Origin: Candidatus Omnitrophota bacterium | GTDB lineage: Bacteria > Omnitrophota > Gorgyraeia > Gorgyraeales > Gorgyraeaceae | Direction: 5' to 3' | Assembly: GCA_026387215.1 (NCBI GenBank) | Contig: JAPLMC010000038.1 | Span: 1-10,070 of the forward strand | Length of the DNA stretch: 10,070 bases | Part shown: positions 1 through 6,847 of the stretch, in pieces | How the letters are laid out: each line of letters starts with the position of its first letter | Position numbering within the stretch: position 1 is the stretch's first letter | The notes under the pieces: generated by a model | What the model was told of the DNA's origin: nothing | What the model saw: only the letters and a program-made list of their open reading frames with translations | Database searches by the model: none | Translations under genes and position numbers: made by a program

Positions 1-7
1 AAAAAAG

Positions 8-10
8 TAA
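8..10 (+). other. In-frame TAA interrupting the acyl-CoA dehydrogenase frame
   Basis: The dehydrogenase reading frame downstream encodes YLPDITKGKK, a conserved family stretch normally preceded by Lys/Gln/Arg residues. Here the codons are AAA AAG TAA TAT CTG CCT. One substitution (AAA or CAA to TAA) or a 3-base insertion would explain it. TAA is used as a normal stop by this same gene (839-841) and by several others in the window, so recoding is unlikely. Only seven bases lie upstream in the window, so the 5' half cannot be examined. Confidence 0.7.
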
Positions 11-841
11 TATCTGCCTGATATAACTAAAGGAAAAAAATTAGCCGCGTTCGGTTTTACTGAAGCAGGCGCCGGAAGCGATGCAGGCGCCATCGCTACA
101 ACCGCGGAGAAAAAAGGCGATCATTATGTTTTAAACGGCACAAAGCAATGGATTACTAATGGCGGAGAAGCAGAAGTTTATACGGTTATTGCGTCTACAG
201 ACAGATCCAAGGGCGCGCGCGGCGCAGCAGCGTTTATTGTTGAAAAAGGCATGAAGGGTTTTGAATTCGGGAAAAAAGAAGATAAGATGGGTATAAGGGC
301 TTCCGCTACGAGAGAGCTCGTATTTACAGATTGCAAGATTCCGAAAGAAAATATATTGGGCAAGGAAGGTATGGGATTTATCGTAGCGATGAAAACATTT
401 GATCAGTCAAGGCCAGGCGTTGCGGCTCAGGCAGTCGGCATTGCTCAAGGAGCGCTTGACCTGACGATTCAGTATATGAAAGACAGAAAACAGTTCGGAA
501 AAAGCATATCCAGTTTTCAGGGCCTGCAATTTATGCTTGCGGATATGGCTACTGAGATAGAGGCGTCAAGGGCGCTGGTATATGCTTGCGCCCGCATGCT
601 TGACAGCGGCAATTCAAAGGTTTCGAAAGATTCCGCTATGGCAAAACTTTTTGCTTCTGATGTTGCGATGAAGGTGACTGTAGATTGCGTGCAGTTGTTC
701 GGTGGTTATGGGTATATGAGGGATTACCCTATTGAAAAGTATATGCGTGATGCAAAAATTACGCAGATATACGAAGGTACTAATCAGATACAGCGCAGTA
801 TTATTGCTAATCATCTGATAAAAGAGACAGCGGCAAAATAA
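11..841 (+). CDS. Acyl-CoA dehydrogenase (butyryl-CoA dehydrogenase type), 5'-incomplete and possibly interrupted
   Basis: This is the C-terminal two thirds of an FAD-dependent acyl-CoA dehydrogenase, which introduces or (with ETF) removes an alpha-beta double bond in a CoA thioester. The frame reads YLPDITKGKKLAAFGFTEAG onward. Signature 1 is seen as FTEAGAGSDAGA near the start, and the FAD/substrate motif KQWITNGGEA follows. Signature 2 is QLFGGYGYMRDYP near the end, then IYEGTNQIQR, whose Glu (codon 773-775) is the expected catalytic base. The end is intact (TAA 839-841). Upstream the frame hits TAA at 8-10, exactly where the family normally has Lys or a similar residue before YLP; the two codons before it are Lys-Lys, as expected. 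No ATG, GTG or TTG occurs in frame until ATG 251, which lies inside the conserved fold, so 251 is unlikely to be a true start. Either the gene is broken by a nonsense change or there is a sequence error. It sits 96 bases upstream of etfB, the usual bcd-etfBA order. Substrate chain length cannot be read from sequence; acryloyl- or aryl-acryloyl-CoA reductases look alike. Confidence 0.9.
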   Translation, partial: YLPDITKGKKLAAFGFTEAGAGSDAGAIATTAEKKGDHYVLNGTKQWITNGGEAEVYTVIASTDRSKGARGAAAFIVEKGMKGFEFGKKEDKMGIRASATRELVFTDCKIPKENILGKEGMGFIVAMKTFDQSRPGVAAQAVGIAQGALDLTIQYMKDRKQFGKSISSFQGLQFMLADMATEIEASRALVYACARMLDSGNSKVSKDSAMAKLFASDVAMKVTVDCVQLFGGYGYMRDYPIEKYMRDAKITQIYEGTNQIQRSIIANHLIKETAAK

Positions 842-855
842 ATCTTGACTGTTGT

Positions 856-901
856 TATCCTGTTCGCCGAACGGCTAATCAGCCGTTCGGCGAACAGGAT
901 A
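856..901. repeat. Perfect 21-bp inverted repeat with 4-base loop
   Basis: Positions 856-876 are exactly complementary to 881-901, with loop AATC at 877-880. The stem is GC-rich in its centre (GTTCGCCGAACGGCT) in an otherwise AT-rich spacer between the dehydrogenase and etfB. The right arm is followed by TAAAGC, not a T-run, so it is not a classical intrinsic terminator. It could stabilise the upstream mRNA, attenuate transcription, or be one copy of a dispersed palindromic element like the others in this window. Confidence 0.85.
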
Positions 902-937
902 TAAAGCAATTTGCAAAATTAGTTAAGGAATTAATTT

Positions 938-1786
938 ATGAATATTATAGTGTGTATAAAACAGGTCCCTGATACAACAAACGTTAGGATAGATCCTGAG
1001 ACAAATACGCTTGTGCGCTCAGGCGTCCAGAGTATTGTAAATCCATTTGATATGTATGCCATTGAAGAGGGCGTCAGGCTTAAAGAAAAATTTGGAGGCA
1101 CAGTAATTATAGTAACAATGGGCCCGCCTCAAGCAGCAGAGGCTTTGCGTGAGGCAATATCTCTAGGGGCTGATGAAGCAGTACTTATATCTGACAGGGC
1201 GTTTGCAGGAAGTGATACATGGGCTACTAGTTATACGCTTTCAAGGGCTATTCAAAAAATCGGAAAATTTGACATTATAATCTGCGGAAAACAGGCAATA
1301 GACGGAGATACTGCTCAAGTGGGGCCAGGAATTGCGGCGTTTTTAGATATACCTCAGATAACATTTGTTAAAAAAATAGAAGAAATAATAATTGATAGCG
1401 CCCCCGTACCACAAGGGTACGGGGCAGGTAAAACACCGGAAGGCCAGGGCACGATTAGCGGATATATCAAAGCTGACAGAATGACAGAAGAAGGCTATGA
1501 TATTGTTGAATCGCCTTTACCGTGTCTTATTACCGTGGTAAAAGAAATCAATGAGCCGAGGCTGCCTTCGTTAAAAGGTAAAATGAGGGCAAAAAAAGCA
1601 GAGATTAGAAAACTTGAGGCAAAAGACTTGGATGCAGATCCTGATTCATTGGGGCTTAAAGGGTCTCCTACAAAAGTCGTTAAGATATTTACACCTTCAC
1701 CAAGAAAAGGCGGTCAGATTTTAGAAGGCGAGGCAAAAGAGGTGTGCGGGAAGTTAGTGGAATTATTAAAAGGTGAAATAATATAA
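938..1786 (+). CDS. etfB: Electron transfer flavoprotein beta subunit
   Basis: EtfB pairs with EtfA and shuttles electrons to or from the acyl-CoA dehydrogenase in the cytoplasm. The protein starts MNIIVCIKQVPDTTNVRIDP, as is standard for the family. It carries NPFDMYAIEE, GPPQAAEALREAISLGADEA and GKQAIDGDTAQVGP (nucleotide/FAD-binding), then VVKEINEPRLPSLKGKMRAKK and GLKGSPTKVVKIF. The DGDTAQVGP form is what I recall from ETFs of the electron-bifurcating groups rather than the mitochondrial type. ATG 938 has an AAGGA ribosome site at 925-929. At 282 residues it is about 20 longer than usual: residues 154-174 (APVPQGYGAGKTPEGQGTIS region) are an insertion in the loop before EEGYDIVESPLP, and its DNA contains a GC-rich palindrome. 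The stop codon (1784-1786) lies within the first bases of repeat copy 1, so the last residues may come from that element. Confidence 0.97.
   Translation: MNIIVCIKQVPDTTNVRIDPETNTLVRSGVQSIVNPFDMYAIEEGVRLKEKFGGTVIIVTMGPPQAAEALREAISLGADEAVLISDRAFAGSDTWATSYTLSRAIQKIGKFDIIICGKQAIDGDTAQVGPGIAAFLDIPQITFVKKIEEIIIDSAPVPQGYGAGKTPEGQGTISGYIKADRMTEEGYDIVESPLPCLITVVKEINEPRLPSLKGKMRAKKAEIRKLEAKDLDADPDSLGLKGSPTKVVKIFTPSPRKGGQILEGEAKEVCGKLVELLKGEII
1402..1424. repeat. GC-rich palindrome inside an in-frame insertion of etfB
   Basis: The left arm CCCCGTACC (1402-1410) and right arm GGTACGGGG (1416-1424) form a perfect 9-bp stem around ACAAG. It codes for part of PVPQGYG in EtfB. The surrounding codons, up to about 1459, form the extra segment relative to the usual family length. 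Its GC content contrasts with the AT-rich gene around it. It resembles a small palindromic element inserted in frame into a surface loop; other copies would be needed to prove mobility. Confidence 0.65.
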
Positions 1787-1872
1787 AGGCAAAGGCCGAG
1801 AATAGGCAGATTTTAATCTGCCTATTTATGAAGGCCTTTGCGATAACTTTGTAGGGCAGACTTTAGTCTGCC
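1775..1872. repeat. Composite palindromic repeat, copy 1 (etfB-etfA junction)
   Basis: This stretch is about 90% identical over 98 bases, without gaps, to 3090-3187; the first 49 bases are identical. It starts inside the last codons of etfB, supplies the etfB stop and ends 15 bases before the etfA ATG. It contains three nested or adjacent inverted repeats. An outer stem pairs GCAAAGGCC (1789-1797) with GGCCTTTGC (1833-1841). An inner 12-bp stem pairs 1801-1812 with 1815-1826 and is centred on TTTTAA. A second hairpin pairs GGCAGACT (1855-1862) with AGTCTGCC (1865-1872). Confidence 0.9.
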
Positions 1873-1887
1873 AAAAATAAGAGTTTT

Positions 1888-3096
1888 ATGTCCATCAAAA
1901 TCATCAATGAAAAATGCGTTGGATGCAAATTATGCGTAAAGACTTGCTCTTTTAATGCGATTGAGATAGTAAATAAAAAAGCAGTTATAGATCTTGATAA
2001 ATGCACATTGTGCGGAGCGTGCATAGAATCGTGCAAGTTTGACGCTATTGTTCTTACTAAACTTAGCCCGACAGACATACAATTTCCTAAAAAATTTGAT
2101 GAATATAAAGATGTTTGGGTGTTCTGCGAGCAGAAAAAAGGCATAGTACAGAGTGTTGCGTATGAACTTCTAGGCAAAGGCAGAGAACTTGCGGATACGT
2201 TAGGGGTTGAATTATGCGGAGTTTTGCTGGGTGAGAACATAAAAGGAGAAGCGCAAAAGATTATACATAGAGGCGTCAATAAAGTATATCTTGTGGATTC
2301 CACAGCTTTAAAACATTATCAGGATGAGCCCTATTCAAAAGTATTGATCAAACTTATAAATGAGTATAAGCCTGAGATAGTTCTTTGCGGCGCCAGTTCT
2401 ATAGGCAGGTCATTGATATCGCGGGTGGCAATAGGTATTCACGCAGGGCTCACAGCAGATTGCACAGGCCTTGATATAGATAAAAAAGAAAGACTTTTGC
2501 TACAGACCCGCCCTGCATTTGGCGGCAATATTATGGCCACTATTATCTGTCCTAATCACAGGCCTCAGATGTCAACTGTAAGGCATAAAGTGATGAAAGA
2601 GGCAGTTGAAAACAAACATCACAAGGGAAAGATTATAGAAAAAAATTACGACGTAAAAACTTATTATTCAAGGACAAGACTCCTTGATATTGTAGAGGAG
2701 ATAGAAGAGACAGTTAATTTGACAGAGGCGAATGTAATTGTTTCAGGCGGCAGAGGCATGCAGTCTCCTGAAAACTTTAAATTGATTGAAGATTTGGCAA
2801 AGGCGCTGGGCGGGGCAGTAGGAGCTTCGCGAGCTGCTGTTGACAGTGGCTGGAAAACTTATTCGCACCAGGTTGGCCAGACAGGGAAAACAGTCTGCCC
2901 CAAGATTTACATAGCGTGCGGTATCTCCGGCCAAATTCAGCATCTTGTAGGCATGCAGTCTTCTGAAATAATCGTAGCTATAAATAAAGATCCTCACGCT
3001 CCGATTTTCACTGTGGCTACTTATGGAGTTGTGGGAGATTTATTTGAGGTGTTACCGGAATTGACAAGGAGATTTAAAGAGATTCTTAAGAAATAA
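1888..3096 (+). CDS. etfA: Electron transfer flavoprotein alpha subunit with N-terminal 2[4Fe-4S] ferredoxin domain
   Basis: The protein is 402 residues, longer than a plain EtfA (about 310-340) because of an N-terminal ferredoxin module. Cluster 1 ligands are C10, C13, C16 and C20 (CVGCKLCVKTC); cluster 2 ligands are C39, C42, C45 and C49 (CTLCGACIESC). The EtfA N-domain follows (DVWVFCEQKKGIVQSVAYEL, then GRSLISRVAIGIHAGLTADC and RPAFGGNIMATI). The C-terminal FAD domain has GRGMQSPENF, GASRAAVDSGW, HQVGQTGKTV and the signature IYIACGISGQIQHLVGMQSS. Ferredoxin-bearing EtfA proteins are known from anaerobes: CarE of caffeyl-CoA reductase and LctC of the lactate dehydrogenase-Etf complex in Acetobacterium. 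By inference this complex can pass electrons to or from ferredoxin, possibly by bifurcation with NAD. ATG 1888 has only a weak AAGAG (1879-1883) upstream. It lies 101 bases after etfB, with repeat copy 1 filling most of the gap. Confidence 0.96.
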   Translation: MSIKIINEKCVGCKLCVKTCSFNAIEIVNKKAVIDLDKCTLCGACIESCKFDAIVLTKLSPTDIQFPKKFDEYKDVWVFCEQKKGIVQSVAYELLGKGRELADTLGVELCGVLLGENIKGEAQKIIHRGVNKVYLVDSTALKHYQDEPYSKVLIKLINEYKPEIVLCGASSIGRSLISRVAIGIHAGLTADCTGLDIDKKERLLLQTRPAFGGNIMATIICPNHRPQMSTVRHKVMKEAVENKHHKGKIIEKNYDVKTYYSRTRLLDIVEEIEETVNLTEANVIVSGGRGMQSPENFKLIEDLAKALGGAVGASRAAVDSGWKTYSHQVGQTGKTVCPKIYIACGISGQIQHLVGMQSSEIIVAINKDPHAPIFTVATYGVVGDLFEVLPELTRRFKEILKK

Positions 3097-3187
3097 TATA
3101 AAGGCAAAGGCCGAGAATAGGCAGATTTTAATCTGCCTGTTTATGAAGGCCTTTATGACAACATTGTAGAGCGCACTTTAGTGCGCC
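3090..3187. repeat. Composite palindromic repeat, copy 2 (etfA-smc junction)
   Basis: This is the second copy of the element at 1775-1872, again starting at the end of a coding sequence (the etfA stop TAA 3094-3096 lies inside it) and ending 19 bases before the smc ATG. The 3' hairpin here is GCGCACT (3171-3177) with AGTGCGC (3180-3186). Relative to copy 1, two adjacent base pairs have changed on both sides (A-T to G-C and G-C to C-G), so pairing is kept. In the inner stem a T-A pair is changed to T-G. The outer stem's right arm has changed from GGCCTTTGC to GGCCTTTAT, shortening the original pairing. It can instead pair with ATAAAGGC at the element's 5' end. Confidence 0.9.
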
Positions 3188-3206
3188 GATCAATGTGCTA
3201 AAAAAT

Positions 3207-6200
3207 ATGTATTTCAAATCCATAGAAATATTCGGATTCAAATCATTTGCAGATAGGACGAGGCTTGATTTTGAGCCAGGCGTTACTGCTATAGTCGGCC
3301 CTAATGGCTGCGGAAAATCCAATATAGCTGATTCTATAAAATGGGTTCTCGGAGAACAGTCTGCGAAGGTCCTACGTGGCGGCAAGATGGAAGACGTTAT
3401 TTTTAACGGTACTGACGGCAAAGAACCTGTAAATTTCGCAGAAGTTTCCCTTACGCTTTCTAACCAGGATAGAATACTTCCAATAGAATATGACGAAGTT
3501 ACCGTCACCAGGCGGCTTTACCGTTCAGGAGAGAGCGAATATCTTTTAAATAAAACTCAAGTCCGATTGAAGGATATAAATGAACTTTTTATGGGAACTG
3601 GCATAGGTACTAGCGCTTATTCTCTTATTGAGCAGGGGAAGATAGATCAGGTTTTGAGTTCAAAACCTGAAGAAAGGCGCGAGGTTTTTGAAGAGGCAAG
3701 CGGCATTACAAAATACAAGACAAAGAAGAAAGAGGCGTTGCGCAAACTGGAAGATACGGAACAGAATCTATTAAGGATAAATGATATTATAGTTGAAGTA
3801 AAGCGTCAGATCAATTCAATAGAGCGCCAGGCGAAAAAGGCGGAGCGCTATAAAGACCGCTATGAAGAATTGAAATCAATCGAGTTAAAATTATCCAGAA
3901 TAGATCTTGAGATACTGAGAAGCAAAAGCTTGAATTCCGAAGGGGACACAGGCGAACTGAAGCAAAAAGAGGCAGGCCTTAATACCGAATTAAATAGGTT
4001 GTCGCAAGATTTATCGTTGTTAAACAAAGACAAATCTTCTGTGGAAAATAAAAGAGTTGAGCTGAAATCCAGGATAGTAGAGCTTAACTCTGAGGTTTCA
4101 AAAGCCAGCGATAAGATTTCTATGGATCAGGAAAGGATAGACGAACTTACAAAGCGCAGATCAAGTCTTGAAGATGAAATAAAAAAGGGCATGGATATTC
4201 TGATATCCCAGGAAAAGGAAATAGCAAATCTCAGAGAAAAGGTATCTATCCTAGAAAAAGAAGACAATAACAGACTCAGTGGGGTTATAGAAAAAGAGAA
4301 GAGATTTGAGGAAATATCAAAGACAATTAAAATGAGCGAAACAACATTGTCTACTTCCAAGGCGAATAGCGTAGATATCGCTTCAACCCAGGCTAAGCTA
4401 AGAAACCAGATAGCTAAAATATCAACTACAATTTCAACCCACGATGCAAGGCTTAAGAGGCTGGAATCAGAAAAATTATCTATCTCGGAGGAAAAAGATA
4501 ATCTGCAGGTAAAGCTGAACGATATCCTTGTAGAGATAACCGCGGTCGAAAAAGAAGCCCTTATTCTTAAGTCAGAAAGAGATATTATATCCAGTTCCAT
4601 AGCAACTATTAAGGCCCATATAGATTTAGTGACGGAAGAGTCCAAAAAAATACATACAGATTTGGCGTCAGGTAAATCTAAGTTAGAGCTTCTGGAAGAG
4701 GCAAGGCTCAGATACGAAGGCTTTTCTTCAGGAGTAAAAGCGATACTCGGAAGCCAGTCCAGGATAGAGGGGGTGAGGGATTGCCTTGCGAATTTTTTGA
4801 CGGTCCACAAAGGTTATGAGGTTGCAATAGAGACGGCAATGTCTGAATATCTTCAGAGCATAGTAGTAGATACTATGGAGTCCGTAGACAAAGCTATAAT
4901 GTATCTTAAAGAACATTCATATGGTAAGGCCTCATTTATATATCCAGGATATTTTAATTCCGCCGATATTGCGTTAGAATCTAATGCGGATATCAATGAT
5001 AGTCGCATTTTAGGCAAGGCAGCTGATTTTATAAATATCGAAGATTCTTATAAGAATATTTTGAGGTATATATTGAAAAATGTTTTTATAGTAAATGATC
5101 TTAATGACGCGAGGGCTCTTTTGAATAATGCCAAAGCTTCTGCGAGAAACAGGTTTATTACGCTGTCAGGCGAAGTAATTGAAAATGGGTTTATAACAGG
5201 AGGAAGCTCTAAAAAAGAAGAACTCGGCCTTGTAAATAGAGACTCAAGGATAAATGAGATACGTCAGGCGATCAATGAGTTGGAAGCGCGTTCTGGAAAA
5301 ATTGAAGAAGAAAAGATTGTAAAAGAAAAAGAAGATAATGAACTAAAAGCCAAACTTGCATTGATTACGAGTGTAATTAGCGAAAAGGACATACTTTTCG
5401 CTAATATTTCCAGTAATAGGGCCAACTTGGAAGAAAATATAAAAGGAGTAGGAGACGAGATATCACTTGTGAATCTTGAGATAGACGAGATGAATTCTGA
5501 AATCCTAATTCTTAAACAGGAAGAAGAATCTTCTCTCGATACGCTCTCCCAGATTGAGAATGAAAGCAAGGCTAATGAAGAAAGATCCAATAATAGTGAA
5601 AGACTTATATTGGAGTGCGCCAAAGAAAGAGAGAGGCTTCTTGTAGAGATTGCAGAGGCAAGGACTGAGCTGGGGTCGCTTGAAAGCAAGAAAGAAGGTC
5701 TCTCTAGCACATTGAATATACTGGAATCGTCCTTAAAGGATGCTAAAAATAATGTAGAATCCAGGAAGCTAGAAATAGACAGCTCTGTTAAAAAGGTAGA
5801 AGATCTGAACGTAGAGATAAAAGAACTTGAGGAGAATATAACTGTTTTGTCAGGAGAAGGTTCTGGAAGAAACAAAGAGCTGAGCGATGTAGAGGCTGTG
5901 TATATGGAGATAACAGGCAAGGCAGAGTCTTACGAAACTAAATTCAGAGAGATAGAAAACCAGATAAATGATATAAGGTCAAATATACATTCTGTGGATT
6001 TGCAGAAAGCTGAGGTTAATTACAGCATAGAAAATCTGACCCAGCGCATAAGGGATGTTTATAAAACTGAGCTTATGGAATTTCAGTTGGCAGAAGATTG
6101 GCAGTCATTAGATAGGGTTGTCTTGAAAAATAATGTAGAAGAAATGCGCAATCAATTGGATTCAATGGGAGCTGTGAATTTGGTAGCGATAGAAGAGAAT

Positions 6201-6800
6201 AAAGAGCTTCAGGACAGGTTTGTATTTCTAACAACCCAGAGAGATGACTTATTGAAGGCGAAGGAAAGCCTTATGGAAGCGATCAGTAAAATTAATAAAA
6301 CTACAAAAGAACTTTTTATAGAAACTTTTAAAAATATACAGGTGGAATTCAGGAATTTCTTTAAGATGCTTTTTGGAGGAGGGGACGGAGAACTGATACT
6401 CTTAGACGATACAGATGTTCTTGAATGCGGAATTGAGATAGTTGCAAGGCCTCCAGGAAAAAGGCTTCAAAACGTATCGCTTCTTTCAGGAGGCGAAAAA
6501 GCGCTTACGGCAGTAGCGCTTATATTTGCAATATTTAAAGTAAAGCCCAGCCCTTTCTGTGTTTTGGATGAAATAGACGCTCCGCTTGATGAATCTAATG
6601 TTGACAGATTTTCTAGAAGCTTGGATATGTTTACCAACACCTCGCAGTTTATCGTTATAACCCACAATAAAAAGACCATTGATAAGGCTGACGTGATGTA
6701 TGGCATTACCATGCAGCAGTCCGGCGTATCAAAGGTCGTATCAGTCAAATTTTCGGATTCTAAAAAACAGGAAGAGGTAGAACAGGTAACCAAAGAATAA
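3207..6800 (+). CDS. smc: Chromosome partition/condensin protein SMC
   Basis: SMC is a dimeric DNA-organising ATPase that, with ScpA and ScpB, compacts and separates chromosomes. In 1197 residues the full architecture is visible. The N-terminal head begins MYFKSIEIFGFKSFADRT, with Walker A GPNGCGKSN (about residues 31-39) and the Q-loop region LIEQGKIDQVLSSKPEERRE. A long coiled coil runs to about residue 500, a hinge spans about 505-670 (ending LSGEVIENGFITGGS), and a second coiled coil runs to about 1040. The C-terminal head has the ABC signature LSGGE at about 1093-1097 and Walker B FCVLDEIDAPLDES at about 1117. Length and order are normal for bacteria. A GTG at 3195 would add four residues (MLKN), but the family usually starts at the MYFKS position, so ATG 3207 is chosen. 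Neither start has a visible Shine-Dalgarno; the 5' region is occupied by repeat copy 2. No scpA or scpB is nearby. It is in the same direction as etfA, and no promoter stands out. Confidence 0.97.
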   Translation: MYFKSIEIFGFKSFADRTRLDFEPGVTAIVGPNGCGKSNIADSIKWVLGEQSAKVLRGGKMEDVIFNGTDGKEPVNFAEVSLTLSNQDRILPIEYDEVTVTRRLYRSGESEYLLNKTQVRLKDINELFMGTGIGTSAYSLIEQGKIDQVLSSKPEERREVFEEASGITKYKTKKKEALRKLEDTEQNLLRINDIIVEVKRQINSIERQAKKAERYKDRYEELKSIELKLSRIDLEILRSKSLNSEGDTGELKQKEAGLNTELNRLSQDLSLLNKDKSSVENKRVELKSRIVELNSEVSKASDKISMDQERIDELTKRRSSLEDEIKKGMDILISQEKEIANLREKVSILEKEDNNRLSGVIEKEKRFEEISKTIKMSETTLSTSKANSVDIASTQAKLRNQIAKISTTISTHDARLKRLESEKLSISEEKDNLQVKLNDILVEITAVEKEALILKSERDIISSSIATIKAHIDLVTEESKKIHTDLASGKSKLELLEEARLRYEGFSSGVKAILGSQSRIEGVRDCLANFLTVHKGYEVAIETAMSEYLQSIVVDTMESVDKAIMYLKEHSYGKASFIYPGYFNSADIALESNADINDSRILGKAADFINIEDSYKNILRYILKNVFIVNDLNDARALLNNAKASARNRFITLSGEVIENGFITGGSSKKEELGLVNRDSRINEIRQAINELEARSGKIEEEKIVKEKEDNELKAKLALITSVISEKDILFANISSNRANLEENIKGVGDEISLVNLEIDEMNSEILILKQEEESSLDTLSQIENESKANEERSNNSERLILECAKERERLLVEIAEARTELGSLESKKEGLSSTLNILESSLKDAKNNVESRKLEIDSSVKKVEDLNVEIKELEENITVLSGEGSGRNKELSDVEAVYMEITGKAESYETKFREIENQINDIRSNIHSVDLQKAEVNYSIENLTQRIRDVYKTELMEFQLAEDWQSLDRVVLKNNVEEMRNQLDSMGAVNLVAIEENKELQDRFVFLTTQRDDLLKAKESLMEAISKINKTTKELFIETFKNIQVEFRNFFKMLFGGGDGELILLDDTDVLECGIEIVARPPGKRLQNVSLLSGGEKALTAVALIFAIFKVKPSPFCVLDEIDAPLDESNVDRFSRSLDMFTNTSQFIVITHNKKTIDKADVMYGITMQQSGVSKVVSVKFSDSKKQEEVEQVTKE

Positions 6801-6801
6801 A

Positions 6802-6837
6802 AATCGCGTAGGTTGTTGTATGACAACCTACGCGATT
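6802..6837. terminator. Convergent hairpin terminator between smc and the GGDEF gene
   Basis: A perfect 15-bp stem (6802-6816 with 6823-6837) with a 6-base loop starts one base after the smc stop and ends 10 bases before the end of the opposing gene. On the minus strand the stem is followed by TTTTTATT, so it is a good intrinsic terminator for the cyclase gene. On the plus strand the 3' side is AAAGTGG, so termination of smc would be weaker or would depend on the stem alone. Confidence 0.85.
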
Positions 6838-6847
6838 AAAGTGGTTA

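Noticed and set aside
1863..2303. Minus-strand open frame of 146 codons opposite etfA
   Set aside because: It lies antisense to the conserved ferredoxin domain of EtfA and has no recognisable motif or ribosome site.
1775..3187. CRISPR or transposon bracketed by direct repeats
   Set aside because: There are only two copies, 1.3 kb apart, and the intervening DNA is an intact etfA. There are no regular spacers, transposase or terminal inverted repeats.
3195..3206. GTG 3195 as the smc start
   Set aside because: It adds four residues (MLKN) not expected before the conserved MYFKSIEIFGFKSF start and has no better ribosome site than ATG 3207.
4127..4810. Minus-strand open frame of 227 codons within smc, and a similar one at 5264-5920
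   Set aside because: Both are antisense to the coiled-coil arms of SMC. Their Ser/Leu/Ile-rich composition is the mirror of Glu/Lys-rich codons, not a real protein.
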